In this document: positions 16,795-24,665 of the stretch, piece by piece
Layout: every line of letters begins with the position of its first letter
Position numbering within the stretch: position 1 is the stretch's first letter
Assembly (NCBI GenBank): GCA_028874175.1
Contig: JAPPLN010000097.1
Span: 57,883 to 96,450, forward strand
Length of the DNA stretch: 38,568 nucleotides
Direction: 5' to 3'
Source: Chloroflexota bacterium
Lineage (GTDB): Bacteria; Chloroflexota; UBA11872
Notes under the pieces: model-generated
The model's input: the letters and a program-made list of their open reading frames with translations, nothing else
Told to the model about the DNA's origin: nothing
Databases searched by the model: none
Position numbers and translations under genes: made by a program

Positions 16795-17987
16795 AACGAG
16801 CGCTCGGGGTAGGCATCGCGCTTGCTGTCCTGGCCATCGTCGGCGTGTCCGGCGTGCGTGCCGAGGGAAGTGGCGAGATCGTCGGGCGCCTGCGGCCGGC
16901 CACGCCGGGCGCCGCATTGCCTTCGGGCCTGGTCGTCAAGCTTGACGGTTTTCGACAAACCGATCGCTTGCCGACGAGCGAGGCCGCGGTTGGCGCTGAT
17001 GGCCTCTTCGTATTCCCGGACGTGGCCGCGGGCGGCGAATACGCATATCTCATCTCGTTTGAGGCCGAGGGCGTGCGCTACAGCAGCGATGTCCTGCAAG
17101 TCGCGGCTGGTGAGGGCACAGCCGTTGAGATCGACGTGTTTGCTGTGACTGACACAGATCCCGGCATCAGGTTTGAGAGCCTGACCCGCCTGCTCAGGCG
17201 ACAAACGGCTGACACGCTCTCAGTCGTCGAAGTCGCCGAGGTGCACGTACCCGGCGATCGCGCCTACCTGCCGGTGCAGCAACCGGGCTTGCCGCCGCCG
17301 TTGCGTTTCGGCGTCCCCGATGGGGCCTTCAATCTGCAGCCGGTTGCGGGATTCGGGCCGGGCGACGCCGTGATCGGCGGCCCGGGCTTCGCCGTGTTCG
17401 CGGGACTGCAGCCGGGCGTAACGACCATGGTGTACGGCTACCAGCTTGCCCTGGAAGACGGCGAGGTGGCCTTTGACTGGTCGCCCGCGCTGGAAACCGG
17501 CGTCTTGATCCTGCTGATCGAGTCCGGGCCTCTGTCCTCAGTCGTCACGGGGCTGGAGCCTCGCGGCGATGACAGCTTCGGCGGGAATCGCGTCCAGCGC
17601 TGGCAGGCACAGGCCGTGGATGCTCGCCACAGCGTCGGCGTGCGCGTGACCGAGACGTCGCTGCCGGGCATCGTGCGGGCGCTGCGAGCCACTACCGCCG
17701 AACGCTGGGCGCTGGCCGCCGCGGTTCCGGCCGTCATCGCGGGCCTGGCCCTTGTGATCTGGCGGCGCGGCTGGCGCCGTCAGCCGGCCACCGATCACTC
17801 GGCCCAGGCCGCCGAACTGCTCGCGCAACTGCGCACCCTGGACGCATCCGAGGATTCGGATGCACCTGAGCGCCGGGCCGCCACGAAGCGCGCGCTCCTG
17901 GCTCTCCTGGAGAGTCGGCCCGACGTGCTCGGAGATCTCCGGCGCAGCAGTCGCTCGTCATCGCATGCATCGCCGGACGAGCAATGA
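16791..17987 (+). CDS. Exported beta-domain protein with C-terminal membrane anchor
   Basis: A 398-residue protein with a signal peptide (residues 1-24, ending VRA-EG), a carboxypeptidase-regulatory-like or related beta-sandwich domain (about 27-115, with [21 protein letters not shown]), a second beta-rich region (150-290), a membrane helix near 306-325 followed by RRGWRRQ, and a charged cytoplasmic tail. I do not recognise a precise family. Proteins of similar plan occur next to ccm genes in other phyla, which suggests a role in cytochrome maturation or its scaffolding. ATG 16791 overlaps the upstream stop; it is the last gene before a 100-base gap. Confidence 0.7.
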   Translation: MKRALGVGIALAVLAIVGVSGVRAEGSGEIVGRLRPATPGAALPSGLVVKLDGFRQTDRLPTSEAAVGADGLFVFPDVAAGGEYAYLISFEAEGVRYSSDVLQVAAGEGTAVEIDVFAVTDTDPGIRFESLTRLLRRQTADTLSVVEVAEVHVPGDRAYLPVQQPGLPPPLRFGVPDGAFNLQPVAGFGPGDAVIGGPGFAVFAGLQPGVTTMVYGYQLALEDGEVAFDWSPALETGVLILLIESGPLSSVVTGLEPRGDDSFGGNRVQRWQAQAVDARHSVGVRVTETSLPGIVRALRATTAERWALAAAVPAVIAGLALVIWRRGWRRQPATDHSAQAAELLAQLRTLDASEDSDAPERRAATKRALLALLESRPDVLGDLRRSSRSSSHASPDEQ

Positions 17988-18051
17988 GCCAGGCGCAACG
18001 GGAGGTTTTACCCACGCGACCGGTCAGAGCCGGGATCGCCGTGCGGTCCGA

Positions 18052-18080
18052 TTGCAGCGCCCGCCCGGCGTCCCTAAGAT
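18052..18080 (+). promoter_or_regulatory. Possible promoter for frdABCD (leaderless)
   Basis: TTGCAG (18052-18057) and TAAGAT (18075-18080) are separated by exactly 17 bases. The end of the -10-like box lies seven bases from the GTG start of frdA at 18088, and no ribosome site is visible, so transcription would begin at or just before the start codon. A leaderless message is inferred. Match to the -35 consensus is only three of six. Confidence 0.35.
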
Positions 18081-18087
18081 CACTTTC

Positions 18088-19872
18088 GTGAACCAAACCC
18101 GTCACGACGTACTCATCATCGGGGCCGGCGGCGCCGGTCTTCGTGCCGCCATGGCGGTTGTCGAGGCCAACCCCGAACTCTCTATCGGCCTTGTGTCCAA
18201 GGTCTATCCGATGCGCAGCCACACGGTGTCCGCGGAGGGCGGCATGGCGGCCGTCATCAAGTCCAACGACGCCCGCGAGCATCACATCTACGACACGATC
18301 AGCGGCTCCGATTGGCTGGCCGACCAGGATGCGGTCGAAATGTTCGTGGACGAGGCCCCGCGCGAGCTGATCCAACTGGAGCACTGGGGCTGTCCCTGGA
18401 GCCGCGAAGACTCGGGGCACGTCGCGGTTCGTCCATTCGGCGGCATGCAAATCGAACGAACCTGGTACGCCGCCGACAAGACCGGCTTCCACGTGCTGCA
18501 CGCGCTCTTTCAGACCTCGCTGCAGTTCAGCCAGATCACGCGCTACGACGAGTACTTCGCCACTAGCCTTCTCACCGCCGACGGGCGCTGCCAGGGCTGT
18601 GTGGCGCTGGAACTGCGTACGGGCGAGTTGCACGTGCTCCGCGCCAACGCCGTCATCATCTGTACCGGCGGTTTCGGCCGGATCTTCCCGTTCACGACCA
18701 ACGGCTCCATCAAGACCGGCGACGGCCTGGCCCTGGCCTATCGCGCGGGTGTTGCGCTGAAGGACATGGAATTCGTGCAGTACCACCCCACCGGGCTGCC
18801 GGGCACCGGCATCCTGATCACGGAGGCCTCGCGGGGCGAAGGCGGCATTCTGCTGAACAGCGAGGGCCGCCGGTATCTCCAGGACTACGATCTCGGCGAG
18901 CCGCTGGACGTGCACGACCCGCGGCATCCCCAGAACCGGACCATGGAACTTGGTCCGCGCGACCGCCTGTCCCAGGCATTCATGCACGAGCAGGCCGCGG
19001 GACGGACCTTTGATGGCGACTACGGCGACTACGTGCAGCTCGACGTGCGCCACCTGGGCGAGGACCGGATCGACACGCGAATCCCGTTTGTCAGGGAGCT
19101 TGCCTCCAACTACGCCGGCATCGATCCCGTCGTTGAGCCGATTCCGGTGCGGCCCGTCGTGCACTACACCATGGGGGGCATCGACACCGACGTGCACGGG
19201 GCAACGACGCTTCCAGGGTTGTACGCCGCCGGTGAATGTGCCTGCGTCAGCATCAACGGCGCCAACCGGCTCGGGTCCAACTCCTTGACGGAACTGGTTG
19301 TATTCGGTGCCCGCGCTGGACGTCATGCCGCTGCGGCGGTGGTGGGTCAGCAGCTTTCTGATGGGCCCGAGATCGACCGCCAGGTTGCTGCCGAGAATGA
19401 TCGGCTGTCCGAATTGCGCGGACGCCCCGCCGGCGGCGAACGCGTCGCCGTAATCCGCGACGGCCTGACGACGGCCATGGAAGCCGGCGCCGGCATTTTC
19501 CGCGACGAAGCTTCGCTGTCCGCCTGCTGCGCCACTCTTCGCGAGTTGGAGGAGCGCGTGGCTCGCATTTCGCTGGACGATTCGAGCCCCGTCTACAACA
19601 CCGAGCTGATCAGCGCGCTCGAAATCGACGGCATGGTCGACATCTCGCAGGCGCTGGCCCACGCCGCCCTCGATCGAACCGAGTCGCGCGGGTCCCATCA
19701 GCGGACCGACTACGCCACCCGCGACGACGCCAACTACCTCAAGCACTCCATGGCCTACCGCACCGACGGCGACCCACGCATTGAGTACAAGGACGTGGTC
19801 ATCACCCGCTGGCCGCCCGCCGAGCGCGTATACGGATCGTCGGGTGACAAGGACGGAAAGTCGGCAACGTGA
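18088..19872 (+). CDS. frdA: Fumarate reductase/succinate dehydrogenase flavoprotein subunit
   Basis: A 594-residue flavoprotein. The dinucleotide fold [10 protein letters not shown] (12-21) is followed by [11 protein letters not shown], where His45 is the covalent FAD attachment residue. The active-site segment TEASRGEGG and the C-terminal [11 protein letters not shown] are present. Sequence style ([31 protein letters not shown]) and the two small anchors downstream match the E. coli-type quinol:fumarate reductase (type D anchors, no haem b). It interconverts succinate and fumarate at the membrane, coupled to the quinone pool. GTG 18088 was chosen because the fold begins directly after it; the frame is open further upstream into the previous gene, with no homology expected there. 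Confidence 0.92.
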   Translation: MNQTRHDVLIIGAGGAGLRAAMAVVEANPELSIGLVSKVYPMRSHTVSAEGGMAAVIKSNDAREHHIYDTISGSDWLADQDAVEMFVDEAPRELIQLEHWGCPWSREDSGHVAVRPFGGMQIERTWYAADKTGFHVLHALFQTSLQFSQITRYDEYFATSLLTADGRCQGCVALELRTGELHVLRANAVIICTGGFGRIFPFTTNGSIKTGDGLALAYRAGVALKDMEFVQYHPTGLPGTGILITEASRGEGGILLNSEGRRYLQDYDLGEPLDVHDPRHPQNRTMELGPRDRLSQAFMHEQAAGRTFDGDYGDYVQLDVRHLGEDRIDTRIPFVRELASNYAGIDPVVEPIPVRPVVHYTMGGIDTDVHGATTLPGLYAAGECACVSINGANRLGSNSLTELVVFGARAGRHAAAAVVGQQLSDGPEIDRQVAAENDRLSELRGRPAGGERVAVIRDGLTTAMEAGAGIFRDEASLSACCATLRELEERVARISLDDSSPVYNTELISALEIDGMVDISQALAHAALDRTESRGSHQRTDYATRDDANYLKHSMAYRTDGDPRIEYKDVVITRWPPAERVYGSSGDKDGKSAT

Positions 19873-20615
19873 GCGACACGACGATTCGGCTTGAAGTCTT
19901 TCGCTATCGGCCCGACAACGGCGGACCGAGCTTTCAGAGCTACGACGTGCCGTATCACGACGACTGGGTCGTGCTGGACGCCTTGAATTATGTCAAGAAC
20001 TACATTGACGGCTCCCTGAGCTTCCGCTGGTCCTGCCGAATGGGCGTCTGCGGCTCCTGTGGCATGCAGGTCAACGGCGAACCGTCCCTGACCTGCGCCG
20101 CATTCCTGCGCGATCACATGCCCGGGCCGGTGCGCGTGGAGCCGCTCACCAACTTTCCCGTCGAGCGTGACCTCGTGGTCGACATGAACGGCTTCATGGA
20201 GAAGCTCGACCACGTCAAGCCCTACCTGGTGCGCGAGGACGAAGCCGACGACCTGAGCGCCGAGTACCTGCAGACGCCGGTGCAGCTGGACCGCTATAAG
20301 CAGTTCAGCATGTGCATCAACTGCATGCTCTGCTACGCGGCCTGTCCCGTGATTGGCCGCGTGGACGACTTCATCGGACCCGCCGCGCTCGCCCTGGCCC
20401 AGCGCTACAACCTGGACTCGCGCGACCAGGGCAAACAGATGCGGCAAGACGTGATTTTCCAGAACGAAGGCATCTGGGAGTGCACCTTCGTGGGCGAGTG
20501 CTCCGAGGTCTGCCCCAAGCACGTCGATCCGGCCGGCGCCATTCAGCAGGCCAAGCTGGAGGGCGCAGTGGACTACTACAAGCGGCTGCTCATGCCCTGG
20601 GCCAGGCGCTCGTGA
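19869..20615 (+). CDS. frdB: Fumarate reductase/succinate dehydrogenase iron-sulfur subunit
   Basis: A 248-residue iron-sulfur protein. The 2Fe-2S ligands are Cys56, Cys61, Cys64 and Cys76; the second domain has Cys149/152/155 with Cys215 for the 4Fe-4S cluster and Cys159/205/211 for the 3Fe-4S cluster. It links the FrdA flavin to the quinone site at the membrane. The GTG start lies inside the frdA stop (GTGA) and the stop overlaps the frdC start, so the four genes are translationally coupled. Length equals that of the E. coli protein. Confidence 0.94.
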   Translation: MSDTTIRLEVFRYRPDNGGPSFQSYDVPYHDDWVVLDALNYVKNYIDGSLSFRWSCRMGVCGSCGMQVNGEPSLTCAAFLRDHMPGPVRVEPLTNFPVERDLVVDMNGFMEKLDHVKPYLVREDEADDLSAEYLQTPVQLDRYKQFSMCINCMLCYAACPVIGRVDDFIGPAALALAQRYNLDSRDQGKQMRQDVIFQNEGIWECTFVGECSEVCPKHVDPAGAIQQAKLEGAVDYYKRLLMPWARRS

Positions 20616-21007
20616 ACCGGCCGCTGGACCGCCGCCTCGGCTGGACCTGGTGGACCCGGAATGGGTCCTACTTCCGCATCTTCCTCCGCGAAGCCACGTC
20701 GGCCTTCATCCTGGCTGAGATCGTGTTATTCATGCTCTTGATCCACAAGGCCGGCCAGGACGCGGAGACGTACCTCGCCTACCGCGACTTCTTATGGCAT
20801 CCGCTGATGGTGGTATTCCACCTTGTGGCCCTCGCGTTTGCCCTTTGGCACACCATCTCGTTCTTCCTGATCGCTCCCAACGCGCTTCCGAGCCAGGTCG
20901 CCGGCCGCCGCATTCCCGCAGCCTTCATCGTTGGCCAGCAGTTTGCCGGGCTGGCAGCCGTTACCTTGCTTCTGTTCCTTTGGGTCGCATGGGTCGGCGC
21001 AACATGA
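20612..21007 (+). CDS. frdC: Fumarate reductase membrane anchor C
   Basis: A 131-residue, three-helix membrane protein matching FrdC: a [22 protein letters not shown] start, a second helix containing [23 protein letters not shown], and a third near the end. It anchors FrdAB and helps form the quinone site. This anchor type does not need haem b. GTG start within the frdB stop; the stop overlaps frdD's ATG. Confidence 0.88.
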   Translation: MNRPLDRRLGWTWWTRNGSYFRIFLREATSAFILAEIVLFMLLIHKAGQDAETYLAYRDFLWHPLMVVFHLVALAFALWHTISFFLIAPNALPSQVAGRRIPAAFIVGQQFAGLAAVTLLLFLWVAWVGAT

Positions 21008-21360
21008 GCGGTCGATCGCACGAGCCGCTGTTCTGGTCGCTCTTCGCGGCGGGTGGTGTGCTGGCCGCGCTGTTTGTACCTGTGTTCATTCTCGTCAGTT
21101 CGCTGCTTGGGCCGTTCGGTTGGGACTGGTTCGCCGACGCATTCGCCTATGAGGGCGTGCGCGACCTTCTGGAACACGGGCTCGTACGTGCCGCCGTGGG
21201 AGCGGTCGTTGCCCTGATCGCCGTCCACGCCTGCCACCGCCTGCGCCACCTGGCAGTGGACCTGCACGCACCGCTGCCCGGGACATTGATTTCACTGGTG
21301 GCCTACGGCGGTGCCGCGGCAGTTGCCGTGCTCACCGCAGTCTTTCTGGCTCTCGTCTAG
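21004..21360 (+). CDS. frdD: Fumarate reductase membrane anchor D
   Basis: A 118-residue, three-helix membrane protein of the FrdD type, opening with RSHEPLFWSLFAAGGV and containing HACHRLRHLAVDLH before the third helix. It pairs with FrdC to hold the catalytic subunits on the membrane. ATG 21004 overlaps the frdC stop. It is the last gene of the 19-kb plus-strand run; a convergent minus-strand gene ends 16 bases beyond its stop. I see no clear hairpin terminator in that small gap. Confidence 0.88.
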   Translation: MSGRSHEPLFWSLFAAGGVLAALFVPVFILVSSLLGPFGWDWFADAFAYEGVRDLLEHGLVRAAVGAVVALIAVHACHRLRHLAVDLHAPLPGTLISLVAYGGAAAVAVLTAVFLALV

Positions 21361-21376
21361 CGCGCCCAGCCGCTCG

Positions 21377-21868
21377 TCAGGGCAAGAGTTGGTTCAGCGC
21401 CACCATCAACGTAACGCCGATCGTGACCGCGCTCGCGGCAATCACGCCCATCCGGATGGTTAAGCGAAGCTCAAGGTCCTGCAGGTCAGACTTGAGCGCA
21501 GACTTTGACTCAAGCGCTTCGAGATCCGCCTTGGTCGCGAAGCGCTCAAGGTCCTCTTTGGTCGCAAACCGCTTCAGATCCTCCTTGGTCGCGAACCGCT
21601 TCAAGTCCTCCTTGGTCGCAAACCGCTCGAGGTCCAACGTCCTAACGAACCGGTCAAAGTCCGCTTTGGTAGCGAACCTCTCCAGGTCCAACGTCCTGGC
21701 GAACCGCTCAAAATCCGCCTTGGTGGCGAACCCTTGCATGTCCGCCTTGCTCACCCGATTCCCATTCGCGACTGCCTGCACAATCTCGGCAACCGCTTCC
21801 GCCTGTGCGTCCCCGAACCCTGCCGCCTTCAGTGTTCGAGCTGCGCGCAGCGTATCGAAGACAGCCAT
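21377..21868 (-). CDS. Coiled-coil protein with C-terminal membrane helix (DUF1640/CCDC90-like)
   Basis: A 163-residue protein. The N-terminus (VFDTLRAARTLKAAGFGDAQ) matches the DUF1640/CCDC90-like family start; residues 45-116 are eight perfect 9-residue units (consensus [E/K]RFATK[E/A]DL) forming a charged helix or coiled coil; a membrane helix occupies about 141-160. The start is ATG 21868, which has an excellent GGAGGTG ribosome site six bases upstream and begins the conserved N-terminus, although the frame is open 41 codons further. Function in bacteria is unknown; this family often occurs near mobile or phase-variable loci. It stands alone, convergent with frdD and divergent from the next gene. 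Confidence 0.85.
   Translation of the reverse strand: MAVFDTLRAARTLKAAGFGDAQAEAVAEIVQAVANGNRVSKADMQGFATKADFERFARTLDLERFATKADFDRFVRTLDLERFATKEDLKRFATKEDLKRFATKEDLERFATKADLEALESKSALKSDLQDLELRLTIRMGVIAASAVTIGVTLMVALNQLLP
21521..21736 (-). repeat. In-frame 27-bp tandem repeat, eight units
   Basis: Eight consecutive 27-bp units encode residues 45-116 of the coiled-coil protein. Units alternate FATKADF- and F(A/V)RTLDL-type early on and then become near-identical FATKEDL copies, so the array seems to have grown recently at its 3' coding end. Unit number is likely variable between strains. Confidence 0.85.
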
Positions 21869-21928
21869 AGCGCACCTCCAACTCCAAAGCCGACTGTACA
21901 CGGTTTCCACCGGCCAAGGCACCCATTC

Positions 21929-21944
21929 CAGCGCCACGGCGCTG
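21929..21944. promoter_or_regulatory. Perfect dyad in divergent promoter region
   Basis: CAGCGCC-AC-GGCGCTG has seven-base perfect arms with a two-base spacer. It lies between the divergent coiled-coil gene (start 21868) and the enolase-family gene (start 21994). An operator is plausible; no regulator is encoded nearby. Confidence 0.35.
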
Positions 21945-21993
21945 ATGCCATCTCTACACTGAATGCAGCCATCGGCCCGGGGCTTACCCACCC

Positions 21994-23136
21994 ATGCGCA
22001 TCACCGAGATTCGTACCGTCGTCTTCGAATACGAATTGGCCCGTCCCCTGGGCGACGTCAACAGCCCTTCCGGTCGTTCGCTCAACTCCGGCCTGGTCGT
22101 CTACGTGGACACCGACGCCGGCATCACCGGCCTGGGTCTTGGCAGTCCACCCGGACGCCCCCACGTCCAGAGCCTGGCCGGCCGGCTGATCGGATCGGAT
22201 CCACGCGGCGTGCGCGGCCTGTGGAAGCAGATGATGGACTCCGTGTTCAAGCTGGGCCCCGTGGGACCGGCGGCCGTGGGGCTGTCCGCACTCGACCTGG
22301 CTCTTTGGGATCTGAAGGCCAAGGCCAACGACGAGCCGCTCTGGCGCACGCTGGGCGCCTCCTCGCCGCGCGTGCGCGCCTACGCCAGCGGCCTCGACTC
22401 GCCGCTGTCCGACGAGGAGCTATACGCCTATTACGCCGGCATGGCCGCGCAGGGGATCTCGGCCGGAAAGCTCAAGGGTGGGGCAGACTTCCAGGACGAC
22501 CTGCGCCGCCTCGGCATCATGCGCGACGCGCTGGCCACCTCCGGCAAGCGCGTCGACCTGATGCTGGACGTCAACGAGTTCTGGACCCCCAAGGAAGCCA
22601 TCCGCCGGGTGCGTGAGATCGAACGCAACTTCGATCTCACCTGGATCGAAGAACCCGCCCGGCGCTGGGACGCCACCGGCCTCCGCCAGGTATCCGACGG
22701 CGTGGCGGCCGCGGTGGCCAGCGGCGAAAACCTGCGACACCCCGGCGAGTTCCTCCACCTGATCGACCACCGGGCAATCGACGTCTTCCAGGTCGGCAGC
22801 GATACCTGCGGTATCACAGGCGCGATGATCGTGGCCGACATGGTCCTCGGCATCGAGCGGCCACTCTCCATGATGAATTCACCCGGCAGCTTCATGGCCC
22901 ACGCGGCGGCGGCCATGCCCAACCACACCATGCTGGAAGTCCTCGGCGCGGGGCGCGACGCCCTGTTCGACATCGACATTCGAATCGACGACGGCTGGCT
23001 CGTCCTGGGCGAACGTCCCGGCTTCGGCATCGAGTTTGACGCCGACCTCCTGGCCGGCCACACCGTCGAGCAGGCCTCGCCCCAGGCCATGGCCAGCCCC
23101 TGGGGCCGGCGTCCGGGCGCGGGCCTCTACGCCTGA
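21994..23136 (+). CDS. Mandelate racemase/muconate lactonizing enzyme family protein
   Basis: A 380-residue enolase-superfamily enzyme with the N-terminal capping domain and C-terminal barrel. Key residues: the KxK pair Lys159/Lys161 (GKLKGG), metal ligands Asp192 (MLDVNEFW), Glu219 or Glu220 (WIEEP) and Glu245 (SGEN). This is the mandelate-racemase subgroup, acting on a carboxylate by proton abstraction next to it, such as sugar-acid dehydration or epimerisation. The downstream half has FMAHAAAAMPNH, where a His could serve as the second acid-base residue; substrate cannot be told. No obvious ribosome site directly before ATG 21994. The next genes encode a molybdenum hydroxylase, separated by about 150 bases. 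Confidence 0.88.
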   Translation: MRITEIRTVVFEYELARPLGDVNSPSGRSLNSGLVVYVDTDAGITGLGLGSPPGRPHVQSLAGRLIGSDPRGVRGLWKQMMDSVFKLGPVGPAAVGLSALDLALWDLKAKANDEPLWRTLGASSPRVRAYASGLDSPLSDEELYAYYAGMAAQGISAGKLKGGADFQDDLRRLGIMRDALATSGKRVDLMLDVNEFWTPKEAIRRVREIERNFDLTWIEEPARRWDATGLRQVSDGVAAAVASGENLRHPGEFLHLIDHRAIDVFQVGSDTCGITGAMIVADMVLGIERPLSMMNSPGSFMAHAAAAMPNHTMLEVLGAGRDALFDIDIRIDDGWLVLGERPGFGIEFDADLLAGHTVEQASPQAMASPWGRRPGAGLYA

Positions 23137-23288
23137 TTTGACGCGGTTCCCTGAGTGATCAGGGTCGTCACTTCGGCCCTGCCAACCTGCGATTCGGTCC
23201 GCAGACGCCCGTTGCGACTGGTAAGCATCGCCCGAAGTCGTGACAATAGGCGCGCAGATTCCGTCACTGCCAGGAAACGGAGGCCGCT

Positions 23289-24176
23289 TTGCGCGCGATT
23301 CAGTACGCCGCGCCCTCAACCGTGGAGGACGCCGTAGCCATCCTTGCCGAGCACGGCTCAGACGCCCGCATGCTTGCCGGCGGGACGGACCTCATCGTCC
23401 AGGTCCGCGAAGACGCTCGGGATACCGGCGTATTCGTGGACGCCAAGAAGATCCCCGAGCTCATGGACCTCTCGGTCAACGCCGACGGCAGCACGACCCT
23501 CGGCGCCGCCGTTCCGTGTCATGAGCTCTACAACAACGCGCAGTTCGCGGCCAGTTACCCGGCCGTGGTGGACGCCGCCCGCATCATCGGCAGCACCGGC
23601 ATCCAGGGCCGCGCCTCGGTCGGCGGCAACTTGTGCAACTCAGGGCCGGCCGGGGACACCATTCCTCCGTTGATCGTCCATTCGGCCGTCTGCAACATCG
23701 CCGGCCCCGACGGTAAACGAACCGTGGCCGTCGAAGACTTCTGCACCGCCCCCGGCCGTAACGTACTGGCCGACGGCGAGTTGCTTGTATCTCTGACCCT
23801 CCCCAAGCCACCGGCTGGCTCGGGCTCGCACTATCTGCGCTTCATCCCCCGCAACGAGATGGACATCGCGGTCGTGGGCGCCGGCGCCTCACTGGTGTTG
23901 GACGGCGAGAGCATCACGGCCGCCCGCATCTCGCTGGGCGCCGTGGCCCCCACGCCACTCTTCGTCCAAGCTGCCGGCGACGCCCTGATCGGCTTGACCG
24001 CCGACGAAGACTCCTTTGCCGTCGCCGCCGACATCGCCCGCGACGCCGCGTCGCCGATTGACGACATGCGCGGCACGATCGCCCATCGCAAGCAGCTCTC
24101 CTACGTTCTCACCCAGCGCGCCCTGCGCGGCGCCAGGGCTCACGCCCAGGGAGGCAGTCCCACCAATGGCCACTGA
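23289..24176 (+). CDS. Molybdenum hydroxylase FAD-binding subunit (CoxM/XdhB-like)
   Basis: A 295-residue medium subunit of the xanthine dehydrogenase/CO dehydrogenase family. FAD-binding signatures are present: AGGTDLI near residue 31 and the GRASVGGNLCN loop near 110. It transfers electrons from the iron-sulfur subunit to FAD and an acceptor. The start is TTG at 23289, supported by a strong GGAGG ribosome site at 23279-23283, five bases upstream; the N-terminus (AIQYAAPSTVEDAVAIL) matches family members from that residue on. Overlaps the next gene by 11 bases. Confidence 0.92.
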   Translation: MRAIQYAAPSTVEDAVAILAEHGSDARMLAGGTDLIVQVREDARDTGVFVDAKKIPELMDLSVNADGSTTLGAAVPCHELYNNAQFAASYPAVVDAARIIGSTGIQGRASVGGNLCNSGPAGDTIPPLIVHSAVCNIAGPDGKRTVAVEDFCTAPGRNVLADGELLVSLTLPKPPAGSGSHYLRFIPRNEMDIAVVGAGASLVLDGESITAARISLGAVAPTPLFVQAAGDALIGLTADEDSFAVAADIARDAASPIDDMRGTIAHRKQLSYVLTQRALRGARAHAQGGSPTNGH

Positions 24177-24663
24177 AATCCAGTCGGGAAAGGTCCACGT
24201 TCAGACCACCATTAACGGCGAGTCGGTGGACTTTCTCGCCGAGCCGCGGGAGAGCCTGCTGGAGGTTCTGCGCGACAACCTGGGGCTGACCGGCGCCAAG
24301 GAAGGCTGCAACAACGGCAACTGCGGCGCCTGCAACGTCGTCATGGACGGCGTGCTGGTCAACTCCTGCTGCGTCCTCAGCGTGGAAGCGGCCGGCGCGT
24401 CTATCGAAACCATCGAGGGTGTCGCTTCCCCGGAGGGCCTGCACCCGCTACAGCAGTCGTTCCTTGAAAACGCCGCCCTCCAGTGCGGCGTCTGCACCCC
24501 CGGCTTCATCGTCGCGGCCAAGGCCCTGCTGGAAGAAAACCCGGATCCCACGGAGTACGAAGTTCGCTGGTGGCTTGCCGGCAACCTCTGCCGGTGCACG
24601 GGCTACGACAAGATCGTACGCGCCGTCCTGGACGCCGCCGAACGCATGCGCGCGGAGGCGTAG
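24166..24663 (+). CDS. Molybdenum hydroxylase 2Fe-2S subunit (CoxS/XdhC-like)
   Basis: A 165-residue small subunit with two 2Fe-2S centres. The N-terminal plant-type ferredoxin motif is CNNGNCGAC with a distal Cys in VNSCC; the C-terminal helical domain has CGVCTPGF and NLCRCTGY. It relays electrons from the molybdenum centre to FAD. ATG 24166 within the preceding gene; the large-subunit ATG follows the stop by two bases. Complete and typical. Confidence 0.95.
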   Translation: MATEIQSGKVHVQTTINGESVDFLAEPRESLLEVLRDNLGLTGAKEGCNNGNCGACNVVMDGVLVNSCCVLSVEAAGASIETIEGVASPEGLHPLQQSFLENAALQCGVCTPGFIVAAKALLEENPDPTEYEVRWWLAGNLCRCTGYDKIVRAVLDAAERMRAEA

Positions 24664-24665
24664 CC

